From NCBI GenBank assembly GCA_017519685.1, contig JAFWRV010000009.1, forward strand, positions 1-18,450: a DNA stretch of 18,450 bases, given 5' to 3'. The translations under genes and the position numbers were made by a program. The first letter of the stretch is position 1, and each line of letters starts with the position of its first letter. Positions 6,656-14,991 of the stretch are shown one piece after another. The notes below the pieces were generated by a model. That model searched no databases. It saw only the letters and a program-made list of their open reading frames with translations, and had not been told where the DNA came from. Source of the stretch: Clostridia bacterium. Lineage in GTDB: Bacteria > Bacillota > Clostridia > Oscillospirales > Acutalibacteraceae.

Positions 6656-8464
6656 TTATTTGTACATCGGTCCGTAAGCGGCGCAGGCGCGGAAGTCGGC
6701 GCCTTCAAGATCCTTCGTTCCGAACGCGCCCCAGCAGGCGGGACGGAAAATCTTTTCATCGGGAACATTGTGAAGCGCGACGGGGATTCTGAGAATCGAA
6801 GCGAGAGTGATAAGGTCCGCTCCGACGTGACCGTAGCTGATCGCGCCGTGGTTTGCTCCCCAGTTGTTCATGAGGTCATAAGCGGAGTCAAACGCGTGGC
6901 CGCCCGCCTGATTGCATCTCGGTGTAAACCAGGTGCAGGGCCAGGTGTAGTCGGTTCTCTTCCAGAGAATATCCGAAACCTCATCGGGAAGCGCAACAGT
7001 CCAGCCTTCGCAAATCTGAAGCACGGGGCCGAGACCCTTGACGATATTCAGACGGATCATTGTGGCGGGCATTTCGGCTCTTGTGAGGAAACGGCTTGAG
7101 AATCCGCCGCCTCTGAAGTAACCGTTATCAGCCGCGCACCAGGTTGTTGCCTTGAGCATGGCGTCAATATCCTTCTCGGTGACATTGTACCACTCTTTGA
7201 TAACGCCGTTGCCGTTTTCATCCTTGACTTCGCCGCATGCGTCAAGACAGCACGCGCCCGAATTGATGAGATGAATGAAGCCGTCGGCTTCCTTCGCTTT
7301 TCCTTCTATATCATAACCGGTAACTCTCTTTACGCTCTCACCGCTCCAGTATGTTCTGACATCGGCGAACATCTGGGGTCTGTTTGTGAGAAGCTTGAGA
7401 AGGAGCATACCCGTTCCGTTGAGCGTATCGTTCTCGGTCGCGAAAGCGTAGGGCTCTCTCGCGCCGTTCCAGTCAAAGCTCGTGTTGAGCAGAGCTTCCG
7501 CGAAGTCCGCGTTCGGCCAGTGGTCCGTCCACTGTCTCTGACCCTGGAATCCGCCGACGATGGCGTTATGGCCGACCATCTCTTCCTCTCTGCCGGCGGG
7601 AAGATTCTTGTTGCCGTTCATAAGGTCCTTGATGATGCACATCATCTTGACCGTGAATTCCCAGTCCTTCTCTTTCTGCTCATCTGATTTGCGGACAAAA
7701 TCGGGGTTCTTGTCAAATCCCTCGGGGCAGTGCTCCTTGGTCCATTTGAGCGCCTTCTGGAATTCCGCCTCGTCATATATTCCCTCTTCCATACGGCGGA
7801 GGATTTCAACCTCGTCAACGCTTTCAACTCTCATTCCGAGATATTCCTCAAAGAATTCGGGGTTGATGGTTGAGCCGGCGATACCCATGCAGATTGAGCC
7901 GATCTGGAGATAGGATTTGCCTCTCATTGTGGCCGCGGCGACCGCCGCTCTGCCGAAGCGGAGAAGCTTTTCTTTGACATCGTCGGGGATTGCCGTGTCA
8001 TCGGCATCCTGAACATCTTTACCGTAAATGCCGAACGCAGGCAGACCCTTCTGGGCGTGGGCGGCAAGAACCGCCGCGAGATAAACCGCGCCCGGTCTCT
8101 CGGTCGCGTTGAAGCCCCATACGCCTTTGATGGTATTGGGATCCATATCCATTGTTTCGGAGCCGTAGCACCAGCAGGGAGTAACGCTGAGAGTGATGTC
8201 AACGCCTTCCTTCTTGAACTGGGCCGCGCAGGCGGCGGCTTCGGCGACACGGCCTATCGAAGTGTCGGAAATAACGACCTTCACGGGCTCGCCGTTTGTG
8301 TAACGGAGATTATCCGTGAAAAGCTTTGCCGCGGCTTTCGCCATATTCATTGTCTGCTCCTCAAGTGATTCCCTGACCTTGAGAGGTCCGCGTCTGCCGT
8401 CGATAATGGGACGGATTCCGATTACGGGATAATCACCTATAAGTCTGCTTTTTGCCATTGTCAT
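6656..8464 (-). CDS. fucI: L-fucose isomerase
   Basis: FucI converts L-fucose to L-fuculose (and often D-arabinose to D-ribulose) using manganese, in the cytoplasm. The protein is 602 residues (E. coli FucI 591) and is collinear with it throughout: [58 protein letters not shown] and the tail YGPMYK. The metal ligands of the E. coli enzyme (E337, D361, H528) correspond to E344 (ATEND), D368 (FADVR) and H539 (GANHG). The start is taken at 8464 (MTMAK), behind AAAGGA; ATG at 8458 is nearly as good. A longer frame to 8533 has no ribosome site. It lies 240 bases after the kinase with elaborate repeats between, so it may have its own promoter. It ends at a strong terminator. Confidence 0.97.
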   Translation of the reverse strand: MTMAKSRLIGDYPVIGIRPIIDGRRGPLKVRESLEEQTMNMAKAAAKLFTDNLRYTNGEPVKVVISDTSIGRVAEAAACAAQFKKEGVDITLSVTPCWCYGSETMDMDPNTIKGVWGFNATERPGAVYLAAVLAAHAQKGLPAFGIYGKDVQDADDTAIPDDVKEKLLRFGRAAVAAATMRGKSYLQIGSICMGIAGSTINPEFFEEYLGMRVESVDEVEILRRMEEGIYDEAEFQKALKWTKEHCPEGFDKNPDFVRKSDEQKEKDWEFTVKMMCIIKDLMNGNKNLPAGREEEMVGHNAIVGGFQGQRQWTDHWPNADFAEALLNTSFDWNGAREPYAFATENDTLNGTGMLLLKLLTNRPQMFADVRTYWSGESVKRVTGYDIEGKAKEADGFIHLINSGACCLDACGEVKDENGNGVIKEWYNVTEKDIDAMLKATTWCAADNGYFRGGGFSSRFLTRAEMPATMIRLNIVKGLGPVLQICEGWTVALPDEVSDILWKRTDYTWPCTWFTPRCNQAGGHAFDSAYDLMNNWGANHGAISYGHVGADLITLASILRIPVALHNVPDEKIFRPACWGAFGTKDLEGADFRACAAYGPMYK

Positions 8465-8481
8465 AACTTCCTTTCTGTTTT

Positions 8482-8499
8482 GCCGCGTAATCATTACTC
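8482..8499. repeat. 18-bp perfect inverted repeat, fucI-proximal copy
   Basis: GCCGCGTAATCATTACTC here is the exact reverse complement of 8652-8669. Each copy contains an 11-base palindrome (GTAAT-N-ATTAC, here 8487-8497), as expected of an operator for a dimeric repressor. It sits just upstream of the fucI ribosome site. It could instead be the terminal repeat of a 188-bp MITE. Confidence 0.7.
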
Positions 8500-8541
8500 G
8501 AAACAAGGTTTTCTTCGTCATATTTGAACTCATATTTTGTT

Positions 8542-8570
8542 AAAAATGCTCGGAATACACAAAGTATTCC
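8542..8570 (-). terminator. Weak hairpin between kinase and fucI (attenuator-like)
   Basis: On the minus strand GGAATAC-TTTGT-GTATTCC (8552-8570) forms a 7-bp stem, and TTTTT follows five bases later (8542-8546). It is too AT-rich and the T-run too far away for a confident terminator. It would lower fucI expression relative to the kinase if it works. Confidence 0.3.
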
Positions 8571-8623
8571 TGCGCTTTTTGCCGCATCTGAGCCCAAATC
8601 TGACTGAAGAAAACTTCAAGGCA

Positions 8624-8644
8624 CTGAAAATGATTCATTTTCAG
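8624..8644. promoter_or_regulatory. 21-bp perfect palindrome, candidate operator
   Basis: Two perfect 10-base arms, CTGAAAATGA and TCATTTTCAG, flank one central base (8634). It lies between the two 18-bp inverted repeat copies, 61 bases after the kinase stop. There is no loop or T-run, so a protein-binding site is likelier than a terminator. The regulator is unknown. Confidence 0.5.
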
Positions 8645-8651
8645 CTGATTA

Positions 8652-8669
8652 GAGTAATGATTACGCGGC
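8652..8669. repeat. 18-bp perfect inverted repeat, kinase-proximal copy
   Basis: GAGTAATGATTACGCGGC is the partner of 8482-8499. The inner palindrome is 8654-8664, centred 167 bases from the other, close to 16 helical turns. That would let one bound protein bridge both copies. Confidence 0.7.
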
Positions 8670-8676
8670 TTATCTG

Positions 8677-8712
8677 TATATCAATCTTTATATCAGTCGT
8701 TATATCAGTCTT
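8677..8712. repeat. Three tandem 12-bp repeats at the kinase 3' end
   Basis: Consecutive copies TATATCAATCTT, TATATCAGTCGT and TATATCAGTCTT overlap the kinase stop codon (8705-8707). The last copy thus encodes the end of the kinase. They could be a slippage product or a binding array; nothing decides between these. Confidence 0.6.
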
Positions 8713-10177
8713 TAACTATTTCCCTGAAACGCTCATAAGCCGACGCCCAAGCCGCGGCTTCATCCGGCTCATAAGTCTTTATGCTTTCGCTGCCGGCGAT
8801 AATCCTTCTCGCTTCGGCAACATCTTTTATGCACCCCTGCGCTATAAGCTGAACGGCGATATTTCCGATAACAGTCGCCTCAACCGGACCCGCTTTTACG
8901 GGTACGCCGCACGCCTCGGCTGTAAGTCTGCAGAGAAGGCCGTCCTTGACTCCGCCGCCGATAACGTGAATCTGCGGATAGTCAATCCCGGTGCATTCCT
9001 TTATCTTTTCAAAAGTCAGGCGGTATTTCATCGCAAGACTCTGATAAATGCATCTCATTATTTCACCGACGGTTTCCGGCACATACTGACCGGTCCTGCG
9101 GCAGAATTCCCTGACTCTGCCCGGGATGTTTCCCATCGGGGAGAATTCGGGCGAATCCGGGTCAATGAAGCATCTGAACGGCTCCGCCTCAAGAGCGAGT
9201 TTTTCAAGGTCCGCGTAGGAATAATCGCTGCCGTGGCGTTTCCAGTGGCGGCGGCTCTCCTGAATGAGCCAGAGGCCGATAATATTCTTGAGGAAGCCGG
9301 TCTTTCCTTCGCATCCGCCTTCGTTTGTGATATTCATTTCAAGCGTTTTTTCGTTAACTATCGGGGCGTCAAGCTCGGTTCCGAAAATCGACCAGGTTCC
9401 GCTTGAGATGAAAGCGAAATTCTTTTCGCCGCTCGGAACGGCGGTGATGGCGCTCTGCGTGTCGTGACCGCAGACGCTGATGACCTGCTTTCTTCCGTCA
9501 AGTCCGCATTCCTCGGCAACCGCTTCGCTGAGTGCGTGTGAAACTTCTCCGGGAGCCGTGATTTCTCCGACCAGGCGGCGCGGAATTCCGAGTTTCTCAA
9601 ACACGGTGTCGCACCAGCCGCGGGTGTTGACGTCAAGAAGCTGGGAGGTTGACGCTATTGAATACTCGGTCACCTTTTCGCCTGTCAGCATATAATAAAG
9701 CAGATCGGGCGTGAAAAGCAGCCTGTCGGCGTTTTCAAGAAGGCGCGGTCTTTTATTCTTAATCGCGAGCAGCTGGAATACCGTGTTCAGCTCAAGAAAC
9801 TGAATTCCCGTAAGGGAGTAAAAATCCTTTTTCGGGAGCAGACGGAACGCTTCGTCAAGTATGCCCGCCGTTCTCGCGTCACGGTAATGAACCGGGTTTT
9901 CCAGCAGTCTGCCGTCTTTGTCAAGAAGCCCGAAATCGACTCCCCATGTATCTATTCCGATACTGTCGAAGCCGCCTTCGATGTTTGCCTTTGTTATACC
10001 CTGCTTGATTTCGTGAAACAGGCGGAGAATATCCCAGTAAATCTCGCCGTTCACGGTTACGGGGTCGTTTGAAAATCTGTGGACCTCGTTTAGGGTTATC
10101 TTTTTACCGTCAAAATTTCCGGTTATCGCTCTGCCGCTTGAAGCGCCGAGGTCGATTGCCAAAACTTTTTTGTTCAT
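8705..10177 (-). CDS. FGGY-family sugar kinase of the RhaB type, probable L-fuculokinase
   Basis: This enzyme should phosphorylate the ketose made by the isomerase, yielding L-fuculose-1-phosphate. By sequence the 490-residue protein is closest to rhamnulokinase RhaB: AIDLGASSGR (7-16, ATP loop), DSIGIDTWGVDF (71-82), PVHYRDART, GIQFLELNT, GHDTQSA with the catalytic aspartate D239, SSGTWS, ITNEGG, KNIIGLWL and VIGGGVKD. Several anaerobes use RhaB-like kinases for fuculose. The neighbours fucU and fucI and the absence of rhamnose genes make that the better reading; rhamnulokinase remains possible. The start overlaps the fucU stop by four bases (ATGA), so translation is coupled. An AAGGG site lies about 12 bases upstream. 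Confidence 0.85.
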   Translation of the reverse strand: MNKKVLAIDLGASSGRAITGNFDGKKITLNEVHRFSNDPVTVNGEIYWDILRLFHEIKQGITKANIEGGFDSIGIDTWGVDFGLLDKDGRLLENPVHYRDARTAGILDEAFRLLPKKDFYSLTGIQFLELNTVFQLLAIKNKRPRLLENADRLLFTPDLLYYMLTGEKVTEYSIASTSQLLDVNTRGWCDTVFEKLGIPRRLVGEITAPGEVSHALSEAVAEECGLDGRKQVISVCGHDTQSAITAVPSGEKNFAFISSGTWSIFGTELDAPIVNEKTLEMNITNEGGCEGKTGFLKNIIGLWLIQESRRHWKRHGSDYSYADLEKLALEAEPFRCFIDPDSPEFSPMGNIPGRVREFCRRTGQYVPETVGEIMRCIYQSLAMKYRLTFEKIKECTGIDYPQIHVIGGGVKDGLLCRLTAEACGVPVKAGPVEATVIGNIAVQLIAQGCIKDVAEARRIIAGSESIKTYEPDEAAAWASAYERFREIVKD

Positions 10178-10599
10178 TGAAAAACAACGCCCTTTTTAAG
10201 AATGATATTGGCGTAAATCGCCGTTTCGCCCGTCGCTATAACCGCGTACGCTTTCTTTGCCCTGTCATAAAACTCAAATCTTTCGACGAGCTCGAATTTT
10301 TTGTCGCCCTCGATTTTATTGACGGTTTCCTTATAATCGCTCCAGACGGGAGGAGGATTTGAGGCGTCGCCGTTATCCATAAGGGCAACGGGAGCGTCAA
10401 CATAAGTGTCAAGAGGCATAAGGCGCAGTATCGCATCAAGAATCTCGTTTACTCCGTGACCGTCAAGGCGCACAAGACGCTGAGCCACGGAAGCGGCGGG
10501 AAAGTTGCCGTCGCCTATGACAATTTCATCGCCGTGCCCCATTTCCATAAGTATTTTAAGAAGCTCCGGAGAAATTACCGGGGAAATATTTTTAAGCAT
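10174..10599 (-). CDS. fucU: L-fucose mutarotase (RbsD/FucU family)
   Basis: FucU interconverts the alpha and beta anomers of L-fucose, supplying the alpha form used by the isomerase. The 141-residue protein is collinear with E. coli FucU (140): MLKNISPVISPELLK, MGHGDEI with the catalytic histidine H22, FPA, an internal RxDGHGV stretch, RFEFYDRAKKAYAVI and TGETAIYANIILKKGV at the end. It forms a decameric ring in known relatives. It starts 17 bases after asnS, with AAGGG nine bases upstream, and overlaps the kinase by four bases. Its placement directly behind asnS with no promoter visible in the gap means it is either co-transcribed with asnS or driven from inside it. Confidence 0.95.
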   Translation of the reverse strand: MLKNISPVISPELLKILMEMGHGDEIVIGDGNFPAASVAQRLVRLDGHGVNEILDAILRLMPLDTYVDAPVALMDNGDASNPPPVWSDYKETVNKIEGDKKFELVERFEFYDRAKKAYAVIATGETAIYANIILKKGVVFQ

Positions 10600-10616
10600 T
10601 CGGATTCACCCTTTCA

Positions 10617-12011
10617 TCAATATTCGGCGGAACCTGTCGTTCTCGGATAGGGAATGGCGTCGCGGATATTGTCTATACCCGTAAGGTACATGACAAGACG
10701 CTCAAATCCGAGACCGAATCCGCTGTGTACGACTCCTCCGTATCTGCGAAGATCCAGATACCATTCATAATCGCTCTTGTTAAGTCCGAGTTCGGCGATT
10801 CTCTTTTCAAGAAGGTCAAGGCGTTCCTCTCTCTGGCTGCCGCCGATGATTTCGCCGATGCCCATAACAAGACAGTCAGCCGCGGCAACGGTCTTACCGT
10901 CATCGTTCAGACGCATATAAAACGCCTTGATTTCCTTCGGATAATCGGTGACAAAAACGGGCTTTCTGAAGATTTTTTCCGTCAGATAACGCTCGTGCTC
11001 GGTCTGGAGATCGCTTCCCCAGCTCACTTTATATTCAAACTCGTCATTGTGCTCCTCGAGCATCTTCACCGCCTCGGTGTAAGTAACTCTGCCGAAGTCG
11101 GAATTCGCGACGGCGTTGAGCCACTCAACAAGCCCTTTGTCAACGAATTTGTTGAGGAATTCAATATCCTGCGGACATTTTTCAAGCACGTATTTAATGA
11201 CGAATTTAATCATTCCCTCGGCGTAATCCATATCCTCGGCGAGGTCGGCAAACGCTATTTCGGGCTCAACCATCCAGAACTCCGCGGCGTGACGCGCGGT
11301 ATAGGATTTCTCCGCTCTGAAGGTCGGGCCGAAGGTATAGACCTTGCCGAAAGCGAGCGCCATTGTTTCCGCCTGAAGCTGACCGGAAACGGTAAGATAG
11401 GCGGGCTTTTTGAAGAAATCCTCGGAGTAATCGACTTCGCCGTCTTCGGTCTTGGGAACATTGTCCATATCAAGGGTGGTAACCCTGAACATCTCGCCTG
11501 CGCCCTCGCAGTCCGAGCATGAAATAAGCGGAGTATGGGCGTAAACAAAGCCCTGATCGATGAAATATTTATGTATCGCGTAAGCGGCGGTCGAGCGCAC
11601 TCTGAATACCGCGTTGAAAAGATTCGTTCTCGGTCTCAGATGGGCGATAGTACGCAGAAACTCGCGGCTGTGTCCTTTTTTCTGAAGAGGATAATCGGGA
11701 GACGATACCGCCTCGACCGATATTGTGTCGGCGTTGACTTCAAACGGCTGACCTGCGTCGGGAGTAAGGATGAGAGTACCCTCAACCCTGAGAGCCGCTC
11801 CGACATTGACCTTGACTATATCTTTGTAATTATCGATTTTTTCCGATTCGAAAACAATCTGAATGCCCTTGAAACAGCTTCCGTCGTTTATCTCGGCAAA
11901 GCCGATTGCCTTGGAATCCCTGATGGTTTTGACCCAGCCGTAAACGGTTATTTTTTTTCCTCCGAATGCGGAAGGGTCAGCGTAAATTTTACTGATTTCG
12001 GTTCTTTCCAT
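10617..12011 (-). CDS. asnS: Asparaginyl-tRNA synthetase
   Basis: AsnRS charges tRNA-Asn with asparagine. The 464-residue protein has the N-terminal OB-fold ([24 protein letters not shown]) and the class II core. Motif 2 is [10 protein letters not shown] with [13 protein letters not shown], and motif 3 is [15 protein letters not shown] with [18 protein letters not shown] and HLRPRTN also fit the family. The EFWMVEPE wording and the absence of a GAD insertion separate it from bacterial AspRS. The start has AAGGAG eight bases upstream. It lies 18 bases after the ComEA-like gene and 17 before fucU, an odd place for a translation gene. No T-box leader is present because there is no room for one. 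Confidence 0.97.
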   Translation of the reverse strand: MERTEISKIYADPSAFGGKKITVYGWVKTIRDSKAIGFAEINDGSCFKGIQIVFESEKIDNYKDIVKVNVGAALRVEGTLILTPDAGQPFEVNADTISVEAVSSPDYPLQKKGHSREFLRTIAHLRPRTNLFNAVFRVRSTAAYAIHKYFIDQGFVYAHTPLISCSDCEGAGEMFRVTTLDMDNVPKTEDGEVDYSEDFFKKPAYLTVSGQLQAETMALAFGKVYTFGPTFRAEKSYTARHAAEFWMVEPEIAFADLAEDMDYAEGMIKFVIKYVLEKCPQDIEFLNKFVDKGLVEWLNAVANSDFGRVTYTEAVKMLEEHNDEFEYKVSWGSDLQTEHERYLTEKIFRKPVFVTDYPKEIKAFYMRLNDDGKTVAAADCLVMGIGEIIGGSQREERLDLLEKRIAELGLNKSDYEWYLDLRRYGGVVHSGFGLGFERLVMYLTGIDNIRDAIPYPRTTGSAEY

Positions 12012-12029
12012 ATCTTTCTCCTTGGAAAT

Positions 12030-12374
12030 TTATATAATTATTCTGCTTCTGTTCGCTTCAACGGTTTCCCCGCCTATGCCCTCAATGTTCATAAGCTCCT
12101 CAATGCTGCGGAAATTTCCGTTTTTGTTTCTGTACTCTATTATCTGAGCCGCTTTCGCTTCTCCGATATTCTCAAGAGTCATCAGTTCCTCAATTCCCGC
12201 TGTATTGATATTCACCTTGCCCTTCACAGCGGTTTCCTCGCGGTGGGTAAGCGTGACGGAAACCTTTTGCGCGGCGTTCATCGCAGGTGAATCAAACGCC
12301 TTGAACGCGGCAAGCACAGCCGCAATAACGAGCGCGGCGGCGATAAGAAGCAGTACGGATTTTCTGTCATTCAT
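12030..12374 (-). CDS. Short ComEA-like membrane-anchored helix-hairpin-helix protein
   Basis: ComEA binds incoming DNA on the cell surface during transformation. This 114-residue protein has an N-terminal membrane segment (about 7-25) and a C-terminal tandem helix-hairpin-helix domain (about 52-114: VNINTAGIEELMTLENIG, RNKNGNFRSIEELMNIEGIG). The SLBB domain that normally lies between them in full-length ComEA (about 200 residues) is missing; only some 25 residues link the two parts. DNA binding is therefore likely, a competence role only possible. The comEB/comEC genes that usually follow are absent here. Its ATG overlaps the tautomerase stop by one base (TGATG), so translation is coupled. 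Confidence 0.85.
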   Translation of the reverse strand: MNDRKSVLLLIAAALVIAAVLAAFKAFDSPAMNAAQKVSVTLTHREETAVKGKVNINTAGIEELMTLENIGEAKAAQIIEYRNKNGNFRSIEELMNIEGIGGETVEANRSRIII

Positions 12375-12718
12375 CAGAAGTTTCTGCCGTTCCAGCCCCA
12401 GTGCTCCGTTTCCTCATACTTGACATAGGTGTTGCCCTGCGCTATTCCGAGGTCTTCTTCCATAATCGAGCAGATTGCCGCGGTCAGACGGTCATACGCG
12501 GCATCGGACGCGGAGCCGAAAAGACTCACATCGACAAACGCGTAGTCGCTGTCATTCTTTCCCTGAAACGCCATGGGAATATCGTCCTCAAACGCGAGCA
12601 TAAGCCAGCTCTCGGTTTTACCGGGAATAAGCGCTATTGCTTCGCCGAGCTTTTTCTGAAGAGACATCTTCGCGGCTTCATCGATTTTCTTGCTGACTGT
12701 TGTTTTGATATAAGGCAT
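12374..12718 (-). CDS. MIF-like (phenylpyruvate tautomerase-related) protein
   Basis: This is a 114-residue protein of the macrophage migration inhibitory factor/tautomerase superfamily, small trimeric enzymes whose N-terminal proline acts as the base in keto-enol tautomerisation. The start MPYIKTTVS at 12718 puts proline directly after the initiator, as catalysis requires, and GGAGG lies seven bases upstream. A longer frame to 12784 would bury the proline and run into the preceding gene. The C-terminal NTYVKYEETEHWGWNGRNF resembles bacterial MIF homologues. The physiological substrate is unknown. It sits between the DUF5696 lipoprotein (11-base gap) and the ComEA-like gene (1-base overlap). 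Confidence 0.88.
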   Translation of the reverse strand: MPYIKTTVSKKIDEAAKMSLQKKLGEAIALIPGKTESWLMLAFEDDIPMAFQGKNDSDYAFVDVSLFGSASDAAYDRLTAAICSIMEEDLGIAQGNTYVKYEETEHWGWNGRNF

Positions 12719-12729
12719 AAATATCCTCC

Positions 12730-14991
12730 TTAATTCACTCGCAGGAAATTGCCCGCTCTGACAACAGAGCCGAGAACGGTGCAATCGCTGTCCGTGTAAT
12801 TTACGTAAATCATCGTTCCGGTGTCGTATTCCGTGCAGAAAACGCCGTCGGAAACCTCGTAGTGGTCGGTCATTCTCGCGTCGCGCAGACTGTTGAGCAG
12901 CCTGTTGGCGTCGGCGTAGAATACCGCCGCGTCGTTGATTGTGTTGTCGTAATAATAAATGTCGTTTTCCTCGGTTTCGTTAATTGCTGTATAGTTCCAG
13001 CGAAAGTGGGGACAGGCGCCGTACTCAAGGCATCTGAGCATTATTTCATTCCTGTTTTTCTGCTCGTTTATCGCCTCTCCCGAATAATCGAGAATACCGT
13101 GAAGAATAAGCTGAACAAACGGAACGGGAGTGTAGGAGCCCGTCTTTGAAACCGTGGTTGAAAGCGGAAGGTTGATAACCGAATCCGCGTTTTTCAGCAT
13201 ATAGAAATTGCCTCTGTCAATCATTATTTCATTGGATGTTGAAAGCGGGGAAACCGTTCCCGCTATCATTTCGGAAGCGTCCTGACGGAGCATTCCGTCT
13301 TTTGAGAAATCCGAGTAAAGACGGCTTCCGACATCATTGAGGCAGATGCCCGATATCCCGTAGCTCCTGAAATCCGTCAGCACGGATAAAACCGTGCTCC
13401 TGAGGTCCGATATCTTGCGCAGATATCTCGGCAAAACGGAAGAACCTACGGCGGTGTTAAGCGGATTTTCGGGATAATAAAGATTCGGCTCTTTGAAGAT
13501 GCTGTAAGTGTTGTTTCCGCCGAAATCCTCAACGGATGAAAGAATATCCGTATCAATAAACAGAGTCATATTCTGACCCGACATATATTCGCTGAGTTTG
13601 TTGAAGCCGCGCTGTCCGCCGACTCTGCCCGAAAGGACCGCCTTTTTGACATCGCCGGTTTCTCCTCCGCCCGAAAAGACGGAAGCGTAGCGGACATTTA
13701 TATTGTCAATTCCCTTGTTTTTCATTCTTATCAGCATATCGCGCGCCTGGTCGAAATCGGTGAGCACTCCGTTGTAGGAAAGCTTTCCGAATTCTTTTCT
13801 GACCGTTCCGGTAAGCGTGACATAAAACGGCAGATAATCCGTCTGCTCCGCTGTTCCCGCGGACAGAACGCCGTTTCTTATAAGCTGTTCCCTGACCGCC
13901 GACGCCATTCCGGCATAGGACGCGTTGAACGCGGAGAGGAAGCGGTAGCACATCCGTACTTCCTTAACCGTAGCGGTATTGGAAATATAGAGCGTATTGT
14001 TCTCATAAGCTCCGGGAGTTATATTGAACGAGGGGTAAACCCTGTTGTATGCCGCGAAAGAAGTCGCCTTATCGGCGTGAACGGTCGCTACCGCGTCGCC
14101 GTATTCAATCAGCGAAACAAACGCGGCGTTGTTTCTCTTTATTCCGAAGGCGGGAACTATCGCGGAGCCGTCCGTTCCCGAGGGATTTGACAGATCCTCG
14201 CCGTAAACGGAAAATGAGAGAGATTCAAATGATTCGTCATAAACCCCGGTATCTATTACCGCGCCGCATCCGTCGGGAACAAAGAGGAAATTGCCCTTTG
14301 ACGAATCGTTATACGCGCCGAAATAATTGAGAATTTCAATATCCTCTATATAAGCGTCGGTATTGCCCGTTATGTTTTCGCAGGTGCAGCCGACAGTCAT
14401 ATTGCCGTCCTTGAGCGCGACATCAAGCTCAACTCTGAAACCGATGTCATCCGGCGAGAAGCTGCTCTTTTTCGCGGTTTCCTTACTGTCGAAAATACTG
14501 TATGAAAAACTGTAACTGCCGTCTTTTTCAACCATCGCGGCAGTTCCGTACTCAACCGAATTATCCTGGCTGTTCAGCGAATAGATATCTGTTTTGCCGA
14601 TTATTCTGAGGGATACAACCGCGGCGTTGTCCGCGCTGTACAGTCCTCCGCGCACCTCCGAACGAAGCGGCAGCGCGGTCCAGAGAACATTCGCGGAGGT
14701 ATCGAATATACCGAAAGAGCAGGTGTCCCTGTCAACCCAGAGCTCGATAAGACCGGAAGCGACTCCGGTATCCTCAAATGACTTTATGCTTCCCGAATAA
14801 TGGGTGATTCCGGGTTTTTCCGACGGCGAACTTATAACGTTTCTCGAAGCGACAGAGCCGATACTTCTGACTCCGACAGTCACCTCGTTTCCGCAGGAGG
14901 ACAGCAGAAGACAGACGGCAGTTATGACAGCCGTCAGCGCAGCCGTGAATTTACGGCTGTTTATTCTGTTTTTTTCTGCCTTTTTCCTCAT
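12730..14991 (-). CDS. DUF5696 lipoprotein, possible glycoside-hydrolase-like TIM barrel
   Basis: This is a large surface lipoprotein, 753 residues. The signal ends in lipobox LSSC, with the lipidated cysteine at residue 33. Residues about 60-370 look like beta-sandwich domains (as in carbohydrate-binding or galactose-mutarotase-like folds). Residues about 385-700 look like a TIM barrel: LPFYVTLTG, the helix RDMLIRMKNKGIDNINVRY, TLFIDTD (476-482), GISGICLNDVG (545-555) and EIMIDRGN (588-595). The pattern matches DUF5696 proteins of Firmicutes; activity is unproven, and D553 is a candidate acidic catalytic residue. The ATG at 14991 follows GGAGG by 12 bases; a TTG at 15018 precedes that site and is less likely. 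It overlaps the histidine kinase gene by 41 bases, suggesting shared control or a functional link. Confidence 0.8.
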   Translation of the reverse strand: MRKKAEKNRINSRKFTAALTAVITAVCLLLSSCGNEVTVGVRSIGSVASRNVISSPSEKPGITHYSGSIKSFEDTGVASGLIELWVDRDTCSFGIFDTSANVLWTALPLRSEVRGGLYSADNAAVVSLRIIGKTDIYSLNSQDNSVEYGTAAMVEKDGSYSFSYSIFDSKETAKKSSFSPDDIGFRVELDVALKDGNMTVGCTCENITGNTDAYIEDIEILNYFGAYNDSSKGNFLFVPDGCGAVIDTGVYDESFESLSFSVYGEDLSNPSGTDGSAIVPAFGIKRNNAAFVSLIEYGDAVATVHADKATSFAAYNRVYPSFNITPGAYENNTLYISNTATVKEVRMCYRFLSAFNASYAGMASAVREQLIRNGVLSAGTAEQTDYLPFYVTLTGTVRKEFGKLSYNGVLTDFDQARDMLIRMKNKGIDNINVRYASVFSGGGETGDVKKAVLSGRVGGQRGFNKLSEYMSGQNMTLFIDTDILSSVEDFGGNNTYSIFKEPNLYYPENPLNTAVGSSVLPRYLRKISDLRSTVLSVLTDFRSYGISGICLNDVGSRLYSDFSKDGMLRQDASEMIAGTVSPLSTSNEIMIDRGNFYMLKNADSVINLPLSTTVSKTGSYTPVPFVQLILHGILDYSGEAINEQKNRNEIMLRCLEYGACPHFRWNYTAINETEENDIYYYDNTINDAAVFYADANRLLNSLRDARMTDHYEVSDGVFCTEYDTGTMIYVNYTDSDCTVLGSVVRAGNFLRVN

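Noticed and set aside
8465..8533. Longer N-terminus for fucI starting at 8533
   Set aside because: No ribosome site precedes 8533, the extra 23 residues are absent from the family, and the frame crosses the 18-bp inverted repeat. AAAGGA supports 8464.
8537..9406. 289-residue plus-strand frame opposite the kinase
   Set aside because: It is almost wholly antisense to a clear FGGY kinase, has no recognisable domain and reads as a shadow frame of GC-biased codons.
10725..12290. Two long plus-strand frames opposite asnS and the ComEA-like gene
   Set aside because: They mirror well-identified minus-strand genes, lack ribosome sites and show no family resemblance.
12719..12784. Longer N-terminus for the tautomerase starting at 12784
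   Set aside because: It overlaps the DUF5696 gene and would remove the N-terminal catalytic proline; GGAGG supports 12718.
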